Source of the DNA: Stentor coeruleus
Lineage: Eukaryota; Ciliophora; Heterotrichea; Heterotrichida; Stentoridae
Reading direction: 5' to 3'
DNA: 64,000 bases
NCBI GenBank assembly: GCA_001970955.1
Contig: MPUH01000244.1
Span: 1 to 64,000, forward strand
Below, piece by piece: positions 31,149 to 41,347 of the stretch; within the stretch, counting starts at the first letter, position 1, and each line of letters starts with the position of its first letter. The notes below the pieces were generated by a model, which was not told the origin of the DNA, ran no database searches, and worked only from the letters and a program-made list of their open reading frames with translations. The translations under genes were made by a program, and so were the position numbers.

Positions 31149-33821
31149 TTAAAATTCTTTATCCCAGTTTGAGTTAGAAGATTTAGTCTTTCCTGAAAAA
31201 TTAAGCCCAGACTCTTCATGACTTTTAATAAAAGCTTCGAAATTCTGTGGTGAAGCCCCAGCGCGGTCAATATCTTTTTTAAAACTCTGAATTTTAGGCA
31301 CATAAGGAGCTTGAATCTGCCTGTTTATAAGTTTTTCCCAATCAAGTCCTTTAAACCAAGCATTTTTGATAAGAGTTTCATGATTCCCACGAAGGGCTGG
31401 ATTTTTGTTTAAGAGTTTTTCTATAAGACTAACACAAGAAAACTTTTTAGTACTGCTAGGAAATACTAGTTTTGACTCTAAAACCATGTTATAAACTTTG
31501 AATGGGTCTATTTCCCCTTCACCAAAAGGTACGACATTACAAACAAATTCATATAATATAATCCCAACACTCCATAAATCTGCTTCAAGACCATAACCTG
31601 TACCTTTAATTATCTCTGGAGCCATATAATGAGCTGTACCAACAACAGTATAAGTTCGTTCTTTTATTATATTCGCCGTGCCGAAATCAATAAGTTTTGC
31701 ATAACCATATTCATCAACCATTATATTTTCAGGTTTCAAATCCCTGTATATTATATTCCTTTCATGTAAATGTTCTAACATCAAAGCAAGACAAGCTATA
31801 TAAAACATTGATTTTTCATCATCCATAACATCGATTTCTCTTATAACATCAAATAAATCCATTCCTTGAACTAATTCCATAAGAAAATACAACCTTATAT
31901 CATCTTTGAAAGTCTTAACAAGTTTGACTATAAATGGATGATCAATTTGCATCATAATTCTTCTTTCAAGGATAAGGTTTTTTGATATATCAAATTGTGC
32001 TATTTTAGCTCTGTGGACAGTTTTTAACGCATATGACATTTTTGTGCTGAAGTTATGAGCGAGGAATACATTACCAAACATTCCTTGACCTAATTGTTTG
32101 ACTAAAGTTAGATCTTGTATTTCAACTTTATCGTTTTGAAGCTCAATTCTTTTCATAATGTTTTTTCTAAGACCTTTGTCGATCAGATTTAAGAAGTTTT
32201 CTTTTGATAACACCCAACATATTGCCCCACGTGATTGAACAGTTGCTGTCCTAGCTTCATTAAAAAGAATAGCTCGTTCACCAAAAAAGTCGTTTCGATT
32301 TATAATTCTTAAGGAAACTTTGTCTTTAAATACTTCGACTCGACCTTTTTTTATGATATAAAAAGCATCACCAATATCGCCTTGATTAAAAATAATCTCC
32401 CCTTCTGAAAACTCTATAATATCAAGTTGCGATATTAAGTCCTCCAGATTTGAATTAGGAAGGTTTCTAAATATCTGAACCCTTTTAAGAATCTCAATAA
32501 TCTCATTATTCCTTATCGCCGTCTTTAAATCGCTACCTAGAATTTTTTCCAGTTTAGACCTTGTAATTATTGCCAAATCAGATTGTGTTTTACTAACCCA
32601 TTCTTCTTCAAATGGGGAATCATTATCATTATAAACATCTTCATCACCAATACAAGAAAAAACATTTAGTGTTTCATAATCATTAGCCAAAGACCCTTTA
32701 AGTATAAAAATAATCTTCGTCCCTTTTGAGGTATTAGCTTTAATAACTATATCATTTTCATATACCATTTTAATTTTCATAGCATCAACACAAGCTTCGA
32801 TTTGTTTTTTAGTTAATTTGCTTAGTATAGCAGATTTCTCCATAGCCATTCTTTGGCTGTTTTTATATATAACATTTTGTAGTTCAGTTCCAAGAACATT
32901 GATTAAATCATCTGATTTTAAACTTAATAATGAGACTTTATCAACTGCTTCAACAGTAGCTGTCCTTTTAGTTTTGTATAATAAAGCTTGTTCACCAAAG
33001 AAATTCCCTTCATTAAGTTTCCTAACTTCTACTCCTGAGACACTACAAACCACCGTACCTTTTTTAATAATATAAAGTAAATCACCAGCATCTCCTTCCC
33101 TAACAATTTTTTCCCCATTAAGAAACTCATGACTTACCAATAAAGGAAGCAACGACTCTTTCTGTTGCTGTGTCAGTCTATAAAAAACAGGTATCTTATC
33201 TAAAAACAGTTTATTTTCTTGCATCTTCGCATCATTAACCATCTTAACAGCTGATCTAAATGAATCCCTGCTTAAAACCCAAAACATAGACTTATCTTTA
33301 GTTTTTATAGTCGCCGTCCTTGGAGAATCATGTAAAAGTGCTAATTCACCAAAATACCCTCCTTTAGTCAAAGTGGTCTTAAGGTCAGAATTTACATATA
33401 CTTCTACTGTTCCTGTATAAATCAAATAAAAATTTTGTCCTGGGGTTCCTTCTGATATGATAACTTGCTTAGCATCATATATATAAAGTTTGAACTCATT
33501 TACTAAGTTCAATATATTATCTTTAGATAGGGAATTGAAAATAAAGTGACTTGATAAGACACGAAGAATCTCAGCACGTTCCTGAGGAGTGTGTTTTTTT
33601 TCTTGGATAAAAGCATTATCTCCTTCTGTGATCCCATCTGCAGGTTTAAGATGTGGGACAGCGATGGGCTCTTTTTTTTTAATTTCGGTTCTTTTGTTTA
33701 CTATAGGAATGGCTTCTTTTGGTTTTTCTAGTGTGTTTTCGGCGGTCAGAGACCTTTTTTTGGGTGATGGTTCGGGCATCGGTGTTGGTTCTTTACTTTT
33801 TTTACTTGAAAAGCACCCCAT
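31149..33821 (-). CDS. PKG: cGMP-dependent protein kinase (PKG) with four cyclic-nucleotide sites
   Basis: Four cyclic-nucleotide-binding domains precede an AGC kinase domain in this 890-aa protein. Phosphate-binding cassettes are FGELALLHDSPRTATI (157-172), FGEQALLYKTKRTATV (275-290) and FGERAILFNEARTATV (513-528). The third domain (about 325-430) lacks the cassette and is degenerate. Apicomplexan PKG has the same A-B-degenerate C-D layout. The kinase (about 570-830) shows GQGMFGNV, K600, YRDLKPEN, DFGTA and GTAHYMAPE, with Met as gatekeeper (LYFLMELV) where apicomplexan PKGs have Thr. MGC at the N-terminus predicts myristoylation and palmitoylation. cGMP rather than cAMP binding is inferred from the architecture. 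Confidence 0.92.
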   Translation of the reverse strand: MGCFSSKKSKEPTPMPEPSPKKRSLTAENTLEKPKEAIPIVNKRTEIKKKEPIAVPHLKPADGITEGDNAFIQEKKHTPQERAEILRVLSSHFIFNSLSKDNILNLVNEFKLYIYDAKQVIISEGTPGQNFYLIYTGTVEVYVNSDLKTTLTKGGYFGELALLHDSPRTATIKTKDKSMFWVLSRDSFRSAVKMVNDAKMQENKLFLDKIPVFYRLTQQQKESLLPLLVSHEFLNGEKIVREGDAGDLLYIIKKGTVVCSVSGVEVRKLNEGNFFGEQALLYKTKRTATVEAVDKVSLLSLKSDDLINVLGTELQNVIYKNSQRMAMEKSAILSKLTKKQIEACVDAMKIKMVYENDIVIKANTSKGTKIIFILKGSLANDYETLNVFSCIGDEDVYNDNDSPFEEEWVSKTQSDLAIITRSKLEKILGSDLKTAIRNNEIIEILKRVQIFRNLPNSNLEDLISQLDIIEFSEGEIIFNQGDIGDAFYIIKKGRVEVFKDKVSLRIINRNDFFGERAILFNEARTATVQSRGAICWVLSKENFLNLIDKGLRKNIMKRIELQNDKVEIQDLTLVKQLGQGMFGNVFLAHNFSTKMSYALKTVHRAKIAQFDISKNLILERRIMMQIDHPFIVKLVKTFKDDIRLYFLMELVQGMDLFDVIREIDVMDDEKSMFYIACLALMLEHLHERNIIYRDLKPENIMVDEYGYAKLIDFGTANIIKERTYTVVGTAHYMAPEIIKGTGYGLEADLWSVGIILYEFVCNVVPFGEGEIDPFKVYNMVLESKLVFPSSTKKFSCVSLIEKLLNKNPALRGNHETLIKNAWFKGLDWEKLINRQIQAPYVPKIQSFKKDIDRAGASPQNFEAFIKSHEESGLNFSGKTKSSNSNWDKEF

Positions 33822-35598
33822 AATATAGAATTATTAGCCTTAAAGGTTTAAGTTATTTACAGAAAGAAGAGGTTTGGATAATTTATTGATTTAATGTTAG
33901 AGGTTTTTTAATAGAATAATTTAGACGATTTTTAAGATTTTGGGCTATTTTTGCCTTTAGGGGCTTGGTTAGCTTTTTTTATGGGATAGTCGCTTTTTTG
34001 TAAAATTATGATTTTTTTTAGTTCTAAAGGATTTGATTAAGTTGCTAATAACTTCTTGGGTTTGGGTTTTTTTAAGGGGTTTTTAATAGTTGAGTGTTGA
34101 AGATTACTTTTTAGACTTTTTATAGCATTTTTGTGGAGTTAGGATTGAAATTTTTATATAGGGCTTAGGCTTTAGAGTATTTTTTTCTTGGTTTTTTAAA
34201 GGCTGCTCATTTTGATTTTTTCTTTATGAGCTTTATTGATGATTTGTTGAATGCAAACTAGGTTTGAGGATGCTTAGGAGATCAGCTAAGATGCTTTTAT
34301 TGTCAATGAAAATAAAATTTCTGTTTAGTTTATAGTTTGGTTAATTCTTGAATTATTATAAATTTGAACTTTAGCTTTGTGGTTTTTTTGTTATTAATTT
34401 CAACCTCCAGCTGATTTGTGTGGTGTCAACATAAGATTTAAAACATTTATTCTCGTTATTCTAAAAATCATAATCATCAAGATTTATCATGGAATAACTA
34501 TTTGATTTTATAGCTTTCATATACTTTAATTATTTATGTATTTATAGCTTCTGTGTATTTCGGCTCTTAAAATCTGTTTTATGTAATTTTCCAACTTAAA
34601 ATGACTAACTTAAACTTTGTAAGTGATTAAAAATAATAAAAATTTAAATAATAAAAAAAATCAATATGTGTAGAGCTTTGCAGCATATAAAGCCTAACTA
34701 ATTTAAAAAGTAGACTTAGGAAAATAAATCTTTAAATCCAGTAGCATTTTTTTTAATATTTTATTTTAGATTCCGTTGAAATTGGCTTATTCAAGAATTT
34801 TATAACTGATTATAGTATAATAGAATTCTTATATTTTAAGGTCACTTATATTTGAACTAGATTGTCATATGTGGATTATTAATAAATTATAATAAAAGAC
34901 ATTTTGCTTATTATTGTGATAAAGATCTTAGCAAAAGGAGATGGAATCAACAAATTTTTATAGTTTAAGGTACAATATTCCTCAAGATAAAAATCTTTTA
35001 TTTTCAAACCTTATTGAATACCTATAAATCTAATACTAGAACTCCTGCAATTTAGTTGCTTATGAGTTTGATTGTCCCGAAAATTGTATTTATTAATCAT
35101 ATGATGCGCTTTATGAAATTATGAATGCCTATATATAAAGAGAAAATAGCCAGATTAGAAGATCAAACCAGACTGTAGAATCAATTAGTTTAAGCTTGCT
35201 AAAATAAAATTGTAAAGTTCGAATCCTTTTAAATCAAATACAATTAGCTATTCTAATAGTTTAAAAGTGAACCAAGTAAAAAATTAAATAAAGTTCATTA
35301 CCACTAAAAGTTATCATTCTCTCAATGCTGATTTTAACTTTTTTTTACTTTATTTATACAAATAACTTGCAAAATTTAAACATTACACCTATCAGAGCAA
35401 TCGACCCAATATATAAAGATTTATCATTCTTATCTAGTGAAAGTCAACCTAAATTATCTTATTTCCCTAATCATGCTTATAATCCAAAACTAATTAAAAT
35501 TCTTCCAATTTTATCAATAAATATATATTTTAAGCATCCAAATTGTATTTTTAACTCTAGCAACAACTAAAATTATTTTCTAACTAATAACTTAAAAG
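33822..35598. other. Long intergenic region (1.78 kb)
   Basis: This lies between the PKG start and the 3' end of the 217-aa gene, both on minus. The first 600 bp is G/T-rich on plus, matching the 5' flank of a minus gene. The rest is AT-rich with no stable open frame; an 81-codon frame at 35325-35570 is low-complexity. A TTCGAATCC stretch at 35218 resembles a tRNA T-loop but the stem does not pair. Confidence 0.5.
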
Positions 35599-36252
35599 CT
35601 ATGAGGGTGGTGATAAATCTAAAACCTCATCAACATCAAAAAGTTCATCAATCAAAATGTCACCAGCCAAACCGTACTGAAATTCAGAGCCACTATAATT
35701 TATTCTTCCAACATAAGTACATTCAGCAATTGAACTATATATGAATGCAATCAATTCAGTCCAATCTTTTCTTTCATTCGCTTTATCCCGTGCCTCAACC
35801 TTAAACATTATGGAAAGCTCATCAATCTTAGCCTCGTAAAACAAGTAATCCAGCATGAGAATGAATGACTTTTTGACCATTGGTTTGCTAAAGTATTCAC
35901 TTGTAAATTTATCGTTATAAGATCTATGTTTGCTGTCATCTCTTAGAGCGAAATTATTTCTAGGCTGATATTCGTCTTTTACAACTTCAACAAGCTCGTA
36001 AGAATTTTCAATATAATGCGTGCAAAAGGCTTTGAATTTAATAAGCTTGCTTGAGCCTAGGGTCTGTTCAATTTTTTTTACTTTAGCTTTACTCTTTAAG
36101 ACTTTTAGTAGAAATGTCTTGTGCTTTCTAAATAGTTTGGTTCTTAAGTCTTCTTTTTTTAGCGAACGATTATTGGTCGATTTTATGTAAAAGAAATGAT
36201 AGCAGATGGTGTTATCTTTTTTCTTTTTACTTACACTCATGACTGTACTCAT
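35599..36252 (-). CDS. Hypothetical basic protein (217 aa)
   Basis: I do not recognise this protein. The first 80 residues are Lys-rich (KKEDLRTKLFRKHKTF and following). The rest is mixed helix and strand, with FILMLDYLFYEAKIDELSIMF, and the C-terminus is acidic (ILIDELFDVDEVLDLS). The open frame and the mix of hydrophobic and charged residues suggest a folded protein. It may start at M5. It stands alone between two large gene-free stretches. Confidence 0.6.
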   Translation of the reverse strand: MSTVMSVSKKKKDNTICYHFFYIKSTNNRSLKKEDLRTKLFRKHKTFLLKVLKSKAKVKKIEQTLGSSKLIKFKAFCTHYIENSYELVEVVKDEYQPRNNFALRDDSKHRSYNDKFTSEYFSKPMVKKSFILMLDYLFYEAKIDELSIMFKVEARDKANERKDWTELIAFIYSSIAECTYVGRINYSGSEFQYGLAGDILIDELFDVDEVLDLSPPS

Positions 36253-37423
36253 AAGTTTATTTTATTAGAATACTTAGCCGGGTTTAAAATATAATAATAT
36301 GATCTTTAAAAATATAGACTATTGTAGATTTATTATGGAAGTATGGGAATTTGTCTAGGAGGACTCTTTAAACTTTTAGAAAAAACTGAATTATTAATTT
36401 TATTTTCATGGCCCAGGGATTTAAGCTTGACTATATTAGATTTGCTTTAGGAGAGTTACTATATTGCTTTATAATTTTTGGCGTAATTATAAATATAGTG
36501 AGATTGAAATCAGTAATAGTTATGAATTTTCCCTTGAAATATAGAGAGATTAGTATTAATATTATTAAGAATTATAAATAGATAGGATAATGAAGTTAAG
36601 TTTATATAATTACATATCTGCTATAGATTTTATATCGAAAAGTAAAAAAAATATGCTTAAAAAGTGATCTGATATCATCTGTTACAAAAAAATAAGTTTG
36701 TAAATGAGTGTTGAGCATCCAAAATTCTGTAAATAGGCTTGCTTGTGATTAAACAGTACACTTCATAGTGATGATTCTTGAATGAGATAATCTTTGAATT
36801 TTTTTTGTTTGAAATATATGAATGCTAAATGCAGTTATTATGCTAATAACTCAATTCAAAAATAATAATTATTATATTTGTAGATGTTAAGTTTTTAAAA
36901 TCGATTCTATATAATAGCTACATTTTGTGGGTACAATGACACTACCGGATTATAATTCTTAAATCGATCATATTTAAAATTTATATCATACTTTATATGT
37001 CAAAAAATATTGAAAAAATAAAAGCATTAAACTAATGCATCATAACATGGAAATCATTTTAAAATCCGTTATTTTCAAAGGTAAGCTAATATATTTAATG
37101 AAAATGCTTAAGAAATGCACATTCATCTAAGCAAACTATATTAAAAAGTAAGTGTTAAAGTATTTTATAACTTGCAAAGTTTAGTAAAATTCATAAATTA
37201 ATTATGAAAAGTAACTATTTTGGTATAAAATTAATTGTAACAAGACGTTTAAAATACTTACAAAAATAGCAAGTTTGTGCAATTCAGAGTATGCAACAAT
37301 GAAAAATAGTGAATAAAAATTCATTAACAAGCTACAATTAGCAATAAAAACATCATAAAAGCCACTATTTTTAAGTAAACTGAAAACTTCATAGTAAATT
37401 TAATTACAAATAAAACCATAATT
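36253..37423. other. Intergenic region (1.17 kb)
   Basis: It separates two minus-strand genes. It is AT-rich with no frame over 50 codons that looks coding, and I saw no repeat or RNA motif. Confidence 0.45.
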
Positions 37424-38425
37424 TTAAGTCTTTCTAACACACGGTATACAAACATAATACTCACACACTTGGCAAGCATAAGCGCCTCCACCCATATAAC
37501 TTTCTCCACAAACTTCACACCTAAATCCACATTTCCCATATTTTTCTTGTATTTTCGCACTCAACTCATAAGTCCAAACAATTTCATGTCCTTTAACACA
37601 TCTTTTTTGATATTTTTTCTCATAAGCTGTTTTAGCACACACAATACACATATCAAAAATACATGAAAAACAATGTAAACCATTCCCATCAGGTAATTGA
37701 TTACAAGTTCTGCAAGTGTATTTTGAATTCAAAAATCTACTCATATAATATTCATTCATTTTTGACACATGTCTCATTTGATGTGAATGTAAACATTGCA
37801 ATTTAAATTCCTCTTCTATAATAGAATTACTATAGAATTCCTGACAAATTGCACATGTTGATAATTTACATTCTAAACATGTCCATCCTTTAATTATTTC
37901 ACTTTTACAATAAGCACAATGATTTTTATATGACTGATCAATAAACCCCATTAAATGCCCTTTTTCACAATATGGAGATTCAGCATAATTTTTAACACTA
38001 CTCGAAATTGACTCCCAAAAATCAAATGCTTGAGCAGCTTTACTTTTAACTTCATCAATAGCATTATGAGAAATAATTTTCCATGAAGCTGTTGTTATAA
38101 CCAGATTAAAACTATCAGAAATTTGGAATTTTTTAGCTAGGTCGATACGCAAAGATTCATTTTTATATGGTACAATCAGCCAAGGCATATCTTCGGAAAA
38201 AGCTTCAAAAGTGTCTTCATTTCTATCGAAACTCACGAAAATAATCTCAAATTTTTTAGTTGGACTGTTGATTGAAGTATAGGCCGCTATAAGTTTTGAT
38301 AGGAAATTTCTAGCTGTTGGAACCCAGTGTGCAGCAAAATATAACCCGATTAAACAACCTGGTTGTATTTCTGCAGGTTCATGTCCATGTCTTATCAATC
38401 CCATTTTTCTACTGTCAAGGTCCAT
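37424..38425 (-). CDS. Nucleoredoxin/tryparedoxin-like protein lacking active-site cysteines, with DC1-like zinc modules
   Basis: Residues 5-145 have the thioredoxin-like fold of the nucleoredoxin/tryparedoxin family (IGLYFAAHWVPTARNFLSKL, FEIIFVSFDRNEDTFEAF, MPWLIVPY). The active site, normally WCPPC, is WVPTA, so both redox cysteines are gone. Residues 150-333 hold about three C1/DC1-like modules built of CxxC pairs and His (for example CEKGH, CAYCK, CLECK, CAICQ; CRTCN, CFSCIFDMCIVC; CVKGH, CEVCG, CQVCEYYVCIPC). Plant DC1 proteins combine similar modules. The protein is thus probably a zinc-bound interaction or sensor protein and not an oxidoreductase. It is divergent from the KIF-binding protein gene. 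Confidence 0.82.
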   Translation of the reverse strand: MDLDSRKMGLIRHGHEPAEIQPGCLIGLYFAAHWVPTARNFLSKLIAAYTSINSPTKKFEIIFVSFDRNEDTFEAFSEDMPWLIVPYKNESLRIDLAKKFQISDSFNLVITTASWKIISHNAIDEVKSKAAQAFDFWESISSSVKNYAESPYCEKGHLMGFIDQSYKNHCAYCKSEIIKGWTCLECKLSTCAICQEFYSNSIIEEEFKLQCLHSHQMRHVSKMNEYYMSRFLNSKYTCRTCNQLPDGNGLHCFSCIFDMCIVCAKTAYEKKYQKRCVKGHEIVWTYELSAKIQEKYGKCGFRCEVCGESYMGGGAYACQVCEYYVCIPCVRKT

Positions 38426-39395
38426 GTCGGAGATGTTCAGAAATTATATTTCCCCATTAGTTATTTGATAGATAAGGGTTTTAAAAGTGCTGATGATTTA
38501 TTTTAAGTTGATAAATAGATTGATGATAAAAAAGATAGGAAATTAGATGAGGATATAAAATTTTCTTGAGGTTGAGATATATGAATATTATGTTGTAGGC
38601 TGATTGTTATGAGAGGATAATAATTTGTTGTTGTTGTTGGGGTTAGGATATGGTTAGAATTTATGGACTTATGGAAATTTAAAAGGAGGGCAATGGGAAA
38701 ATTATAAGTTGATTAAGGGAAGTGAAGATAATAGTGGGTTATAGAATTATGGAAAATAAAGTTAGGGTTGGTAATATTGAAACTGTACAGGGAAAATGTT
38801 TGGTAAAGCATGGAGAGGTGTTGTGGGTGTAGGATAAAAACATGGGATTAGGTTAAAGTTAAATTTTGGTATGAGGATAAGGATAAGGAAATTATTAATT
38901 CAAATACTTGATTAAGTATAGAAAGCATAAAGTAAAGCTATAGAAAATGAACGAAATGGCTATGTTATGATAACTTAGTAGTAAATAGACTTATATAAAA
39001 TATTAACGAAATCCGTATTAAATATTATACTAAATAATAAATCACAGTTTACATTTTCATCACTTATTTGATTGTAGCATAGCTAAGTAATCTAAAATCT
39101 AATAGTCAAACTCCATTTTCAATATTAGCTTATTGTAAAATACTAATTCTAATCATCATAAATACTAAGTATCCACAACAAATTAAAAACTCACAATAAA
39201 ACCTAAATCCAAACCCTACAACCCAAAAGCAATATCTCAACTGATCTAAAACCTTTCTAAATAATCAATAATTTTATCTCATTTTTCAAACTAAATCCCT
39301 AAATCATCAATCCTCAGATTTTCCTTTCTTTCCTTCCAAAATCCCTAAAAGCCTCTATCAAAACTAATCCTTCTCCCAAACTCATCTCTAAATAA
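38426..39395. other. Divergent intergenic region (0.97 kb)
   Basis: The left half is G-rich on plus (upstream of a minus gene), and 39100-39395 is C-rich and almost G-free (upstream of a plus gene): bases 39181-39240 have 17 C and one G. It should hold two promoters. No ORF or RNA gene was seen. Confidence 0.5.
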
Positions 39396-41048
39396 ATGGA
39401 ATTTTTCTATTCATCATTTCAAGAAACTCTCGAACAAGTTGATGAACTGATGGGAAGATCAGCTGATCAAGCAAAGCCATACGAGCATAAATACACTGCT
39501 CGTGAGCTGTTACAAAATCTGTTGAATCATGAGCGTATCCAAGCTCAAGATGAGCCAGCCAGAGCAGCTCAAGCCCTAATCGAATACATATTAGGAGTAA
39601 ATCACTTTGAAACTGAAGAAATCACAGAAAGTGAACGTCATTATTCTAAATGCTTAAATTCCCTACTTTCTTTACCATTATTTTATCAAGCAAAATACCT
39701 AAACACATTCCAAGATGTATTAAATGCTTTAGGTATACTTCAATGTAATCGTGGAGAAAATCAAAAAGGACTTGAATATTTTTATAAATCCCAAGCTTTA
39801 TATGAAGCTATTAAAACAATACAAACACAAGACTTTTCTCATACATTTCATGATTATTTGACTGGAAGTGATAATTTTAGATTTATAATCCAAGGTGGAG
39901 TTAATAGAAGAAAAGCAGAACAAAATTATACTTTAACACTTTTTTATATGGCTCAAGCATATTCAAAGACTGGAGAAAAGCATAAATCCGCTAGTTTCTG
40001 TGCAGAGACAATGAAAAGGCAGATGATTAGTGGAGATTATGATATGAAAGATTGGGCAATAAATTGTATTAACATGGCTGAGTATTATGTAGAAAACAAT
40101 TATATAGCCCAAGGGATTTATATGTTAGAATGTGGGTTATCAATTATAACTGGGAAAAGAAGAAAGCTAAGAAGTACTTTAAATATGCAAATTGGAAGAG
40201 CATATAAATCTATATTAGAATTAGCAGTAGAGACAACAAGTCAAAATAAAGAGATTCCTAAAGAGCTTAATGAACAAGTTTTATTTTTACCAATGCTTAC
40301 CGCAGAGTGGAAAAATGTTGAATTTCCTACAGAAATTGAAGCAGCTAAAGAGATGTTTAAAGTAGCTCATGGACATTTTAAAATAGCTCTTGAGTATTTT
40401 ATTATTGATGGATATGTAACTGAACATATAGAAATGAAAAAAGATATTAGTGGATTATATAAAACCTTATGTTACTTTGAAAAATCTGATCCTAGAGTTT
40501 TAGCTATGTTAAATCGTCGTTTAGAACTTATAGAAAATTTTACTAAAGAAATCAATAAACAAAGTTATAGCGCACTTTGGCAACACCTTATGAATGAAGT
40601 TGCTTCTATTTATATGGATATATATGAAGTAAAAGTTATTGCTGCAGAAGAACAGAAGAAACCTAAAAAACGTTTAGAAAAACATGCGGCTGCTAATAGT
40701 TATGCTTTAACTTGTATAGAAAAACAGACTGAGATGATGGAGTTTGTATTGAAATTTGATATGAATGATGATAGTGCTAAAGATATAATGCAAAGTTCAC
40801 TTAATTTGATGTTTGGTATTGCAAGATTGTATTCGAAACTTGAAGATCCGGATAAAGTTGTTAGAGTTGGGTATATGGAAAAAAGCTATAGGTGGTATGA
40901 GAAAATCAGAAAATACTTACAAGATGCGAAGAATGGGAAATATGCTGATAAAATTTCTGATTTGAATGAACAGTTAAGAGTATGTGAGGAAATGGTAGCT
41001 TTGATGCCGATTAGAATTAGTCAGGTTAATGCAGATTCTTATGATTAA
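39396..41048 (+). CDS. KIFBP: KIF-binding protein (KBP)
   Basis: The 550-aa protein matches the KIF-binding protein family through most of its length: EYILGVNHFETEEITESE, VLNALGILQCNRGENQKG, TLTLFYMAQAYSKTGEKHKS, WAINCINMAEYYVENN and a C-terminal helical region ending YRWYEKIRKYLQDA. The fold is a TPR-like helical solenoid. KBP binds kinesin motor domains and blocks their microtubule attachment, so it tunes transport along microtubules and possibly cilia. Length is close to the human protein (621). The start at 39396 follows a G-free, C-rich leader typical of plus genes here. No intron is needed. Confidence 0.9.
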   Translation: MEFFYSSFQETLEQVDELMGRSADQAKPYEHKYTARELLQNLLNHERIQAQDEPARAAQALIEYILGVNHFETEEITESERHYSKCLNSLLSLPLFYQAKYLNTFQDVLNALGILQCNRGENQKGLEYFYKSQALYEAIKTIQTQDFSHTFHDYLTGSDNFRFIIQGGVNRRKAEQNYTLTLFYMAQAYSKTGEKHKSASFCAETMKRQMISGDYDMKDWAINCINMAEYYVENNYIAQGIYMLECGLSIITGKRRKLRSTLNMQIGRAYKSILELAVETTSQNKEIPKELNEQVLFLPMLTAEWKNVEFPTEIEAAKEMFKVAHGHFKIALEYFIIDGYVTEHIEMKKDISGLYKTLCYFEKSDPRVLAMLNRRLELIENFTKEINKQSYSALWQHLMNEVASIYMDIYEVKVIAAEEQKKPKKRLEKHAAANSYALTCIEKQTEMMEFVLKFDMNDDSAKDIMQSSLNLMFGIARLYSKLEDPDKVVRVGYMEKSYRWYEKIRKYLQDAKNGKYADKISDLNEQLRVCEEMVALMPIRISQVNADSYD

Positions 41049-41347
41049 AAGAATTTTAGTTAGTAATATTAACTTTGTGAAGAATTGAGAATTAAATTTT
41101 AGATTGTAATTATAGGGTATGGATATATAATTTACCAATAAGTTGGCAAATATTGATAAAATTATTTAGGACTCAATTTGCATTTTTTTATTTAATTGAT
41201 AGTGTATAATAAAATTTTTTTTTTGATTTAAAATATGCGAGCATATAAAAGTTTATATTTTTTAAAAAAATTCTGAAAACAAGGATTTAATGCTAGTATC
41301 TAATAATTTTATCAAATGAAATAATCGTTAATCTATCTATTATTCCT
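41049..41347. other. Convergent spacer between KIFBP and the GTPase gene
   Basis: A 299-bp AT-rich spacer at a convergent gene pair. Nothing else is visible. Confidence 0.4.

Noticed and set aside
35165-35240. tRNA-like T-loop (TTCGAATCC at 35218)
   Set aside because: The T stem has mismatches and no D arm or acceptor stem pairs around it.
35325-35570. 81-codon open frame on plus
   Set aside because: Composition is low-complexity Ile/Asn/Leu/Ser with no motif, and it lies in a region of AT-rich non-coding character.
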